This document shows, piece after piece, positions 36,901-45,743 of a stretch of DNA of 64,000 nt. The stretch is from Phoronis australis (taxonomy: Eukaryota; Phoronida; Phoronidae), in assembly GCA_002633005.1 (NCBI GenBank), contig NMRA01000049.1:1098011-1162010 (forward strand). The letters are read 5' to 3'. Below the pieces are notes generated by a model. The model saw only the letters and a list, made by a program, of their open reading frames with translations, did no database searches and was not told the origin of the DNA. Position 1 is the stretch's first letter. Every line of letters begins with the position of its first letter. Position numbers and translations under genes: made by a program.

Positions 36901-39160
36901 GAACGTGGGTTTATTGCAGCTTGAACAAGTAAATATTTAAACAAGTAAGTATTTAGTGTCATTTTTACATTATCTTGCATTGAAAACACGACTATATTAG
37001 TAATAAAGGGACGTTTTCGGCTTTACGCCTGGTGTATTTTGGGGATTACTGTTGGATGGCATAAGCTTTGACCAGAGCTATAAAAAACAAAATCCGTTAT
37101 GTTTTTATGATTTTATTACAAATCGCGGATTCTCGCTGTTATCTGTCAGACTTTTGCTGAAATCAAGACCGTTGTCTTTACCACATACATGCTTAAGTAC
37201 TCAGTTACTAAATGCGTGGAGTTTGGCTTAGCGCCAGAGCGTTCGGATGTTGCTAGCGGGTTCGACTTCGCGCTGCTTTAGGAATTTCTGTAAAACCATT
37301 TTTCTCACCAACTTTCTTTAAAATGTTATTGTAAAAACTTGCTCCTTGCTTTTACTTGAACCGGTGAGCATGACCTGCTGTGCGCGCTTTAGGCGAGTTA
37401 AACATAATATCCATTCTGTGACTGCACAGTGAGTTGATGTTTTAAGATGAATCCTACTATTATTACTCGAGTTAGGCACCAAAGTGCGTTAAGATGGAAT
37501 GAAGTCACCAAAGTGGGCTTTGGCGTCCTTTAGCTTTAGTCTTCATACTGTATTAGCATTTGTCGACAGTCTTGGGGACAAACTCTGAGCATAATTCTAC
37601 AAAAATTATCGCAGGGACGAGATAATGGTGTAGGAATTGTTGGTTAGCAGGATAGCAGCTGAACGCGTTCGGCAAAAGGTGTAATTTTGTGTAAAAATCT
37701 TCGTGGTGACCAAATTAATAGGGTAAAATGAATATGGGACGACCGGGCAAGGGGGAATTACAGGTTGGAGACCACTGGTGCCTGGCGGGGGACGACCGGC
37801 AGAAGTTGCCGGAGACCGTACCAAGGGATGCATGAGTGAAGGTGGGCTCACTATGTCGGGCTAATCTTTTTCCACAGTCCATGTCAAAGTCATACCCTAC
37901 TTCCGGTTTGACCCAAAAGTAGAATAATGCCGTGTTCATCACACAATGTTTTAAGAAAGCAAATGCAGTAGGACACCTGATCGGAAAGCAGATCAGCCGC
38001 TTAAGATGAGCATACATGTACGTCTTACAAGTAATCAATCGATGTACATTTTGACCTATCACGTGAGATCACAATGGGCGAAATAAGCCCAATCACAATT
38101 TACGTATTTGCTGCTATCTCAGATAGTCGTCTGGTTTGGGAACGATAAGAAGGGAAAACAGACGGCTGAAGAGCATTCACCTGGCCGGCACTGATTTGCT
38201 TTTTACTGGATGTCGTGGAGGTTGTATAAGATGCGCCCTACGGTATATGTCGCACAGATTTTGAGTCTTGAAATCGACGTAGTCAACGTCAGCAGCAGGT
38301 CAACTAATTACTTAATACCCGTGTGTCGATAATTTGAACAAGGATGCTTGAAATTATTGATGAAATGAGATTTGCATTAGTTTGGTTTGAACCCCAACAC
38401 AAGTAGGCCTAAATGACTGCAGCTATAAGTGAACTGCGCTTGTATGAAGCACAGAAGATCAATGAAATGAAGTAATGTCAGTAAGCATTCTTTCTGGCAT
38501 AGTATTCAGTCAAAGCGTTCTGTATATGTAAATAGATTGACCGCTCATGAAATTTTAACTGTGGCAAAGACAATTACCCCCAAATTCTTGTACTGGTGTA
38601 TTTTGCGACGACTGCTACGAAATGTATGTCACTGATCAGAAGCGTACGAGTTCCAGACTGACCAGAACGTAATCGAAGAAAGCGTCCCCTATAAGCACTG
38701 GTGCACATGTTGAACAATGGCATAAACTGACCAGTGGCCGATTTAGAAGGGGGCCATGGCCCCTTTAAAATTCCCCTAGATTCCATTTCGCAGTTCGGAG
38801 GTGTGAATGTCTGACGGCCAAAATCCTGGCTAATACTCTGCCCTGCCCTCCAACTCTAAATCCTGGATCCGCCCCTGAACTCAGTTGTCTTTCTATATTG
38901 CAGGCCCGCTTGTTCAAGTAATTCTTGGGTGCGGTACAAGTCCGAGGAAACAGAACTGCTTATATGGAAAATACTGTACGTGGAAGACGTGTTACACTGA
39001 CTTTTGTAACTGTTACACACCCGACTGCACAAACAGTACCTGGCGAGCACGTGCTGAAGCTAGCAGACGATTATGTTTTTTAGCAGCCATAACTGCGATA
39101 GCATGTTCTACATTCCAAAGGATTTTTTTACAAAGATACAAAATTAATGTGATAAGATAA
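27941..39160 (+). CDS. Ly6/uPAR three-finger domain protein, 3 coding exons
   Basis: Joined exons 27975-28041, 36405-36566 and 38904-39160 give about 161 residues; both introns are phase 1. Exon 1 encodes a signal peptide (MSKSILTCGHLLIAVFINIV). Exon 2 starts GDGIRCYTCSSYSED and exon 3 holds the hallmark TCYTDFCN. From IRCYTC to DFCN there are ten cysteines, the classical Ly6/uPAR number, five in each exon, and an exon break inside the domain is common in the family. A potential N-glycosylation site (NSS) sits at the end of exon 2. After the domain comes a hydrophobic stretch (FLAAITAIACSTF) with a basic tail, which may be a GPI-attachment signal or a degenerate one. Such proteins are secreted or surface adhesion, receptor or modulatory factors; the ligand is unknown. 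Confidence 0.8.
27975..28041 (+). CDS. Ly6/uPAR gene exon 1 (signal peptide)
   Basis: An acceptor (GCTTATTTCAG) ends at 27940 and the start codon follows at 27975 (AAAATGT context). There are 22 codons, then one base before the donor G|GTAAGT at 28042. That base joins GT of exon 2 to give the first glycine of the mature protein. Confidence 0.75.
28829..28938. mobile_element. CAT-ended MITE, 5-bp TSD (complete)
   Basis: A 110-bp element with ends CATGGGCGGCGC...GGCGCCCATG and an exact AATTG duplication (28824-28828 and 28939-28943). The interior has GGGGGCTAAAGCCC and TCAGCCCCC blocks. It lies in intron 1 of the Ly6/uPAR gene. Confidence 0.85.
29000..30600. other. Ly6/uPAR intron 1, no further gene
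   Basis: Intronic sequence. A 187-codon open frame at 30346-30909 has no recognisable domain, no splice support and overlaps a segment repeated at 37070, so it is not called as a gene. Confidence 0.35.
30640..30905. repeat. Repeat around Ly6 exons, copy 1 of 3
   Basis: Blocks here (TCCGTTGCGTTTTTACGATTTTA, CTGAAATCAAG, CTTACCA) recur in order at 37075-37190, and a shorter version lies at 41010-41095 (AACAGAGCTATGAA, AATCTGTTAT). The copies flank or lie in the Ly6 gene and could be traces of local duplication or a mobile element. Confidence 0.4.
31017..31982. mobile_element. Long CAT/CAG-ended element, 5-bp TSD
   Basis: A 966-bp element with ends CATAGGCGGACTTAG...CTAGATCCGCCGCTG and an exact CATGC duplication (31012-31016 and 31983-31987). 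Its right end (GTGATATCCTAGATCCGCC) matches the short element at 42623-42751, so the latter may be an internally deleted version. A weak tRNA-like patch (GTGGTGTAGTAGTATAGCA...GAGTTCG) lies near 31690. It carries no transposase. The uninterrupted target is seen in repeat X copy A near 11040. Confidence 0.8.
31983..34600. repeat. Repeat family X, copy B
   Basis: Matches copy A (8960-11060 and 6909-7520) in reverse complement and copy C (55890-57480) directly. A minus-strand piece KRFSYEEQKFIAQHLWK at about 33690-33800 resembles the N-terminal helix-turn-helix of some mariner-type transposases, and TTTTTGGGACACACTCTGTA near 33945-33964 resembles a mariner terminus. Homology to copy C continues past that point, so the terminus is internal to a larger duplicated block. 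Class tentative. Confidence 0.5.
34600..36400. other. Ly6/uPAR intron 1, no gene recognised
   Basis: Open frames at 34613-34894 and 35693-36229 (minus strand) lack domains and splice structure. Nothing else stands out before the exon 2 acceptor. Confidence 0.35.
36405..36566 (+). CDS. Ly6/uPAR gene exon 2
   Basis: The acceptor TTCTCTCCAG ends at 36404 and the donor is A|GTAAGT at 36567. It encodes the first half of the three-finger domain with five cysteines (RCYTC, SDC, IKC, PFC) and the NSS glycosylation motif. Phase 1 in and phase 1 out. Confidence 0.8.
36570..38730. other. Ly6/uPAR intron 2
   Basis: Contains a repeat segment at 37070-37320 shared with 30640-30905 and no other recognisable feature. 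ORFs on the minus strand near 37606-38062 look non-coding. Confidence 0.4.
38732..38877. mobile_element. CAG-ended MITE beside a splice acceptor
   Basis: A reverse-oriented copy of the family (CAGTGGCCGATTTAG...GGATCCGCCCCTG) with the TACTCTGCCCTGCCC core. No exact 5-bp duplication remains. Its right end lies 26 bp before exon 3 of the Ly6/uPAR gene, so its terminus is within the branch-point zone. Confidence 0.75.
38904..39160 (+). CDS. Ly6/uPAR gene exon 3 (terminal)
   Basis: The acceptor TTTCTATATTGCAG ends at 38903 and the stop TAA is at 39158-39160. It encodes LGCGTSPRKQNC, YCTWKTCYTDFCN and a C-terminal hydrophobic stretch. The first two bases complete a serine codon with exon 2. Confidence 0.8.
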
Positions 39161-41250
39161 GGTAATACATTGAGGCAATCGCTATCGGTTTTGAATTGAC
39201 TGAAACGACGTTGTTCTAATGGTGCGATTTTCAAGTATGTGGTGCGAGAACATTATCTGAAACGTCGGAGAGTGATAAAATGTTCCAGATAAAATGCGTG
39301 TTTATCGGGGATTTCCAGTTAAGCCCCCAACAGAAGAAAGCGGCCCCGAGCGCTTTTTCGTAATTGGAAGAAAAAGTGCCATAGTTGCGTTTTCGGGAAC
39401 AAAAAGCGATTGGCAATGTTGAGAAAAGTTCGGTATCGTTTATTGTTGTCAACAATTGTAGATAAGTAGAAACATGAAAAGCTATAATCTAAATGTTCTT
39501 CCTAGCCCAGTTCACGTACGCGATTCGCGAAACTCTGTGTACAGACTGTTCCGATTTCTGTGTGGACGTCTCCCGGGCAGGGAACAATAGCACGGACGCT
39601 GGCTCGTATTGATTTTGTCTGGTTACCGGTACTTAAATAATGCTGCTTATAGAAGACAATTCATTGGTTTTGTTCACCGTAATCATTGTTTTTTTGCTGT
39701 ATCATGCCTTCACATATATATTTGTCATTTATGAAATCAGTTTCATTTGGAAAAGGAAATGAAAATAATTTGTTCGTTGTTGACTCTAGATATCTAAACA
39801 GGCAGCGTTCTAGTTTTGTTAGGCATTTCATTTGCATACTCAAATTGTTTGTCGTGAAGTGATTAAATTTCACTGTTAATATTGAAATGACCGCGGGAGT
39901 TCCCAGAAGTCAGCGAGTTCTTAATCAATATCTATTGATTTCAACAGACAGCAACTATTGTGGATTTTACTGCCAAGTTCTAAATTCGATTCTGCTGTCA
40001 CTTGTCACAACAGACATTTCCTATTCATTGTTTGTGTGAGACCTTCATTTAATTAGAACTTGAATCAATTAACTATATCGTGCAAGAAAGATAATGCAAC
40101 TATTTATGAATCATCATTTGTCTGTCCGTGTGTCCGTGTCTGGCCATGGAGCTTCTGGACGGAACTGTCGAGCCATGGCTTATCGGATTGCATGAGAGCA
40201 AACGTGATCCACAAACGGAACTTTGTAGCTAGCATAAATTGTACCGTAGTTCGTATGCACTTTTAACAGCTTTTGACGATACGGTGGTTTTGGCTACGAC
40301 TGAGCTGACGTATAACGTTTGGAAAAAGTTAGTGGCTCCAAGTCTTCGAACGAAGCGTGATAGTAGGGCCTACGTGTACCAGAATCAATTGCACTTTTCA
40401 AAATACTTTATTTCCCCGAAAAAGCACCAATATAAAGCAATCGTTGAGTATGACAGTTTGCTGGGAATAGGTCTTGCTTTTAGAAGTAAAACTCGTATAA
40501 GTCGGACATGCATAAGACGTCTGTTGTCATGTAGGACCTTAGAAAATTTCCTGAACATCGCATCTTTCAAAATGTTTCACTTTGCATGAGGAGCTATGAA
40601 AAAATGGAAATTAAAGATATTCATGAGAATCTCAAAAGTTCAATAACACGAAATGATAATTTAGAAAGCTGTAACAGGGTTGTTGAGTCTTTATTTTGAA
40701 CACTTACATGTCTATCAAAAGACATTTGGTTTTGTTATTAACCATGTACCATTCTTGTTACTAAGTTTTACCAAAATGCTTGGTTGCGTGACCAAATTAA
40801 TGGCCTATTGGTAAAAACATGAAGAAATAAATTCGAAAGCTTTCCACTTTTTAACAATTTATACTCTTACTAATTTAAACGCTATAATTTTACGGATACT
40901 TAGCTAAATACACGGATTTTTCGAAAAAGTCCCACATAACCTGAAAAGGCCGAAAATGCATTTTGGGTGTTGCTTTTGGGTGCATTTGCCGTAAAGTTAT
41001 CAGATTTGAACAGAGCTATGAATCAGCAGAATCTGTTATAGTTGTGAATCGTCGATTCCTAGCAAAGGCTTCCAGTCAGAGTTAACTGTAAGCGAGGTGG
41101 CGACCTGGGCTGCGTTCCGTATCTCGCGAATGAGGTTTGTGTGATTTGCTTGGTGTTATATCTCAAAGTGTTACTGGATCTTGCGATTTCGTGAGTCACA
41201 TCTACGGAACACACGCCTGAATATCTATTTCGCTACTCAGTTGGCGCCGT
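39161..41250. other. No gene recognised
   Basis: 3' flank of the Ly6/uPAR gene. Open frames at 40060-40266 and 40239-40589 show no domain. 41010-41095 is a short copy of the Ly6-flanking repeat. Confidence 0.35.
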
Positions 41251-41700
41251 GAACATGGCCGACGCGGCGGTGTGCAGCGATGGTCAATGCCAGCGTGAAA
41301 AAAATAAGGGAATGAGATAAATTTATGAGACTTGAAGTCACGTGGTTTTAGACGAGCACATTGGTCCGCCATCTTGGTAGGGGATGAAAGTGAATCGACC
41401 TGCCTGTGTACTAGCTGTGTAGTATTTAACTGCAAAAACAGTTGGACGAAAGAACCAAAGCGACAGAGGTAATTATGTCACGTAGTATGTCACTTTTAGT
41501 GTTCGATGTGTGCCACTGTGATTGAATATTGACAAAATTGGTTTATATGGCAGATGATTCCGAATTGACCTATCGCCAGGATTATGACGGACGGCTTAAT
41601 TGACCAATCAGAACGCAGCATTCTTGGCACACCTTCGTCTGCGTTTCCAAGCCGCCATTTTACCCGACAAACCACACGCAGTCGAGTAAACCTTACTTTA
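41250..41700. promoter_or_regulatory. Promoter-like block with YY1- and CCAAT-type motifs
   Basis: CCGCCATCTTGG at 41366-41377 matches a YY1 site (CCAAGATGGCGG on the other strand). Other motifs are CATTGGT just upstream, GACCAATCAG near 41605 and GCCGCCATTTTA near 41650. The block precedes the THAP relic at 41731. No transcript evidence is available. Confidence 0.3.
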
Positions 41701-41730
41701 GACTATAGCTCAAGAAATTGTCCGCTAAGA

Positions 41731-41998
41731 ATGGGGAAACGGTGTTGATATGGCGTATGTAGCACCGACAGCCGTTATTCTGCTCCAGAACAATATCCCG
41801 TCATTTTTTGGCATGTCCTAAGCCGAAAAATGATGTTGAAAAGCGTAAACTATGGATCAAAATGTACGGCCACACGAGCAGCTGAACTTAGCGATTTTGC
41901 TTGATAACTCGAAGGCTATTACAAACACAAATATATTACTTCCAAGATACGCATTTTTCAGCTTGGTGGCTATGGTGCAGGGCTATCTCAGATTTTGA
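41731..41998 (+). pseudogene. THAP-like zinc-finger relic
   Basis: The ATG opens MGKRC, then TGA, then YGVCSTDSRY; CPKPKNDVEKRKLWIKM follows in a second frame and RPHEQLNLAILLDNSK in a third. The order fits invertebrate THAP-like first exons that carry a KPKxxxEKxxxWIK...GRPHEQLN sequence. One stop and two frameshifts disrupt it. The acceptor or donor of a host gene is not evident. Confidence 0.55.
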
Positions 41999-41999
41999 C

Positions 42000-42600
42000 T
42001 CCCGAGTTGAGTACGTCTGGCCGCCTTTGTCTCGGCACCTGCTGGATCTCAGCACTCAGATAGCGGTAGTCCCCAGAAATTGTTGTTTTCAAAGACATTT
42101 TATTTTATGTTTTTTTTTATTTATTTCAACGTAATGGACATTACTTTGTTTCGTGTCAGAGGTACATTTTTGTTATTCATAAACCGTAAGCTGGCGTTCA
42201 ATTGAACTTCTCTCCCGGTCAAAATTTCAGAGATTCGATCGGCACAGGGAAGGGCACTGGATTACTGCCGGAACTCAAAGCCTTGGTTGAGCTGTTGTCA
42301 CTAAAAATAAACCGTTGAATTACTTTTTGACGTGTACCACTAGTACACATTATGTCTGTAGAGTTAGAGAGAGAGTTGTTCAAACATGATATTTAGATTT
42401 ATGAAGCTTTAAAAAAGAATTTGAGTTATTTTTGTAAATACCCTATTTTTGCAACTACCACACCAGACTTGTAATCTTTTGTAACCATACCACGACTTAG
42501 TGATCATGCTACCTTCAAAGTTAAATGAAAGCTACCTTTATGGAATGAAACTGCAAAAACATGCCAAGTTCATAAGAAGGTAGGCCTAATTTAAATGTCT
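42000..42600. other. No gene recognised
   Basis: Non-coding spacer with T-rich runs near 42105. No repeats or exons seen. Confidence 0.35.
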
Positions 42601-42622
42601 TTATGGTGCAAACGGACAATTC

Positions 42623-42751
42623 CATAGGCGGATTTAGGGGGGGGGGNGCCCCTGCAACTTTCGGGCCGCCTGTGCACATACACTTGCACTTTGCCCAATT
42701 CCACTAGGCAACATATGTTGGCCCCCCTGTGGTATCCTAGATCCGCCACTG
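42623..42751. mobile_element. CAT/CAG-ended MITE, 5-bp TSD
   Basis: Ends CATAGGCGGATTTAGG...CCTAGATCCGCCACTG with an exact AATTC duplication (42618-42622 and 42752-42756). An N interrupts the G-run at 42647. It shares both termini with the 966-bp element at 31017. Confidence 0.85.
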
Positions 42752-43469
42752 AATTCCAGACATTAATTTTACTTAGACACAGCCCTAGACCTACCGGAGC
42801 TAACAGTTTGGCCAGGACGAGATGAGTATGCACCTGAGCTATGAACCTGAATTTTTTTATCAAAATATTTCCTTACAAGATTAGAAAAGCGTAAACAGTG
42901 CTATCGAGTCGACCTAGTCAGACACTATAGTGCATGTGTTGTCTGTAATCTATGACCTATTTTGCTCCAGGAGTCCCACTAGTTGTGACCTACTTTTCAT
43001 TTGGCGAAATTTAGCAGACGACAGAATAAAAATATCGGTGTATCTTCACTGATTTTATTCGAAAGATCATAAAATCTATGGAATCGTGCAGATAATTCGA
43101 CTTTAAGGTACATACCCATCTTTACATGAACATATCGTATCAGTGGCCTTGTCATTTGTCAGGTGAAGGTGGCCCCAAGGCCGAGGGGTTCTTCGGATTT
43201 TCGCTGGCTCCTCGAGCACTTATTTTTTCATCGTCACCTTTACAAATTCCCATATCATGAACGTACGATTCACTGTTGAAAGGTATCGCCTCTTGTCTCT
43301 GTCGACGCGTTTTCAAATAGTACAAAAACACTAATTGATTCCACCAGGAACGTCGTTTAGCGACAGTATTGTTGTTTTATTTACCTATGAATATGCCACA
43401 GGAACGTTATCTTGACTAAACGAAAGTGGTAGTCACATTGATAATTGGGCAAGCTTATGCTGCAATTTA

Positions 43470-43916
43470 TTGTCAATGTACAGTTTCTATGATGTTTGGG
43501 TAAACCAAGGAGCCGCATGTCAAGAGTCGTTTGAAAATATTTTGTCACAACGTGTTAAGGACTGTGCTTTACAAACGTGGCAGTCCGAAGTTGATGATTC
43601 CAATTCTAAGTTAAACTATTACAAAAATTTTAAGATTGTATTTCAACATGAATACTATTTAGAAATTGACAATCTTCCAATAGTGTTCGTGCAAAGTTTT
43701 ACTCGTTTTCGATGTGCAAACCACAGACTGGCCGTAGAAACTGATCGTCACGTAAGAGTGATATATCAAGACACAGTGTGTACATTATGCTCGAGGAATT
43801 GTGTCGAGGATGAATATCACTTTTTGTTAGTTTGTGACGTTTTTTTTTCCGAAATCATAGCTAAGTTTCTAAGTGAGAGCTTCTGGACAAGTCCCTCTTT
43901 TCATAGACTGTCATGA
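43470..43916 (+). mobile_element. LINE ORF2 C-terminal fragment
   Basis: An open frame of 148 codons whose second half (RFRCANHRLAVETDRHVR, then CTLCSRNCVEDEYHFLLVC) matches the conserved C-terminal region of many non-LTR retrotransposon polyproteins: a basic helix, then a CxxC...EDExHFLxxC zinc-like motif. The reverse transcriptase core is missing, so this is a 5'-truncated copy. A (TTTG)n run and TGTACTTTGGGCGGTTAG follow near 44015-44045, like a LINE 3' end. Confidence 0.65.
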
Positions 43917-44121
43917 CGGTAATCCAGATACCTTAGTTGTGAAATATGTACGCATCTAAAAAACGGAACAGCTTGTGTATTGCTGACTAGTGTGCATAGC
44001 ATTCCAATGATTTTGTTTGTTTGTTTGTTGTACTTTGGGCGGTTAGCCATGCGTACAAATAAGTAAAGGAAAGAAACTGTGTACCCGGAACTGATAAACT
44101 ATGCCACATTAGAGCACGATT

Positions 44122-44269
44122 TGCGTTCAGTAACGCCGGGACCTACGCTAGAACCTAGCTAAAATCTAGCCAAAGTGACGTGTTCTCATTAAAAATACAC
44201 GACCATATCTCACGTAATCTCACGAAGTCTTGCTTTTTAGCGAGGTCCTAGCGTTACTGAACGGGAGGC
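44122..44269. mobile_element. MITE related to the polymorphic one at 2163
   Basis: Ends GCGTTCAGTAACG...CGTTACTGAACGGGAGGC with subterminal GGACC and CGAGGTCCTAGCG. It is the inverted orientation of the 2163 copy. Confidence 0.7.
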
Positions 44270-44279
44270 AGGTTTTATT

Positions 44280-45510
44280 TATCCTTTGGAAATTGCTACC
44301 AGGGCACTTGTTTGCACATATACCGAATAGTGGAAAATAGTGACTCATATTCTGTTTTCGTCTTGCAACTTTTACTAAACCAACATGATATTAACGGCCA
44401 TGTTACTCCACCTGTTTGTGAAATATAAATTGTTTTCACCACTAGATTAAGGGATCAAAACTAACTTAACATATCCAGTGAAAATTGACTGAAAGGGGAC
44501 AAAGCCGAATTTTAAAACAAATGGAAATTGATTTAAAAGGTGAATATTGACCAAAGAATCAGAAATAGACACCATGAACAAAATGGACATGATTGATCAA
44601 AATGGCCATAATGAGCCAAAACAGACATGATGAGCCAGAACAAACGTTGCTGAAATCAAGTTACCAACCAGATTTCAGTCTGCCAAAGATAACCCTTTCT
44701 TTGTCCAGTGTTTGCAAGATAAGTTCTCTGCTGAAGTTAATCGTACAGTGGCAGATCCAGACAATACTGGCTAACCACTTAGCTCTTGAATTTTTAATTA
44801 AAAGTCAGAAAGGTGTGAGTTGATCTTCCAGGCTTTATGATTTTTACCCGTTTGCAGTTCCTGTGCTTGTCGCTAGGCGACGTGTCGTGAAGTGGCTGAG
44901 GAAGTAATGCGTGTCTGGAGACTGAAGCTACTCGGGGATGGTAGGCACTGGGCATCAAACATCGAAAGAGAATGACAGAGGATGAAACCCCAGTAAAGAC
45001 TACCAATGATGCGGTATTATTTTTAACTCGTCAAATACAAACGTTAGTAATGAGGGTTAAAAAATATTTAATTAGTTTCACTTACCACTGTGATTAACAA
45101 ATATAGCGCTCATCCATTCCAGTGGGACTAATTGTTACTCTATTCACAGAAAGTTAATACCAGCATTTTTGATTTCGAATATATTACAAATCTATACACG
45201 GAGCAAAAAAAACTAAAAATGTTGAGGAGCTTTTGGTTATTCCTGCCCCTTTTCATATTGGTACAAACCAGTTTCTATTGACTACCCTTTGCATGTACCC
45301 TGTACCCCGTACATGTATACAAATTGCTATTCATTTCAGATGACATCTAAAAATATCTACCTAGTGGTAGACTATATTGCTAACCGTAAGCATGCCATCT
45401 ATCTTTAGTAGACACGCCATTACGGTTATTACTAAATTCAAAGCATGCTTAGTGTATTTTAACTCTCTTTGGCAATAAACTTTCGGAAATCTGTAAAAAG
45501 ACGTGTAGGC
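44280..45510. other. No gene recognised
   Basis: 3' flank of the minus-strand six-cysteine repeat gene. No long frame, MITE end or tandem array was seen. Confidence 0.35.
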
Positions 45511-45513
45511 TTA

Positions 45514-45743
45514 TCACATCTCATCCAGGTCTATGTCTAGACCGATTGTGTTGATTTTGTCTTGGCATGATCCTCCTTCCGTTGAGCAATAGCTTTTGCG
45601 GGTCTTGCAACATTTCTCCTTCAAGTTAGGATGACTGCACTGTTCAGAAAGTTCGCCTAGTGTGAAGATGTTGGCACATGTGGGAGTGGTGAACAAGGCT
45701 TCTGGGTGAAAGAAGCTTGCTCCTCTTACGTCAGCACTGCAGG
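45514..45743 (-). CDS. Six-cysteine gene exon 6 (repeat 3, stop)
   Basis: The acceptor AACATTTCAG lies just above 45743 and the TGA stop is at 45514-45516. It carries the longest first loop (20 residues) and the block EKCCKTRKSYC, then an acidic tail ending DIDLDEM. Confidence 0.8.
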
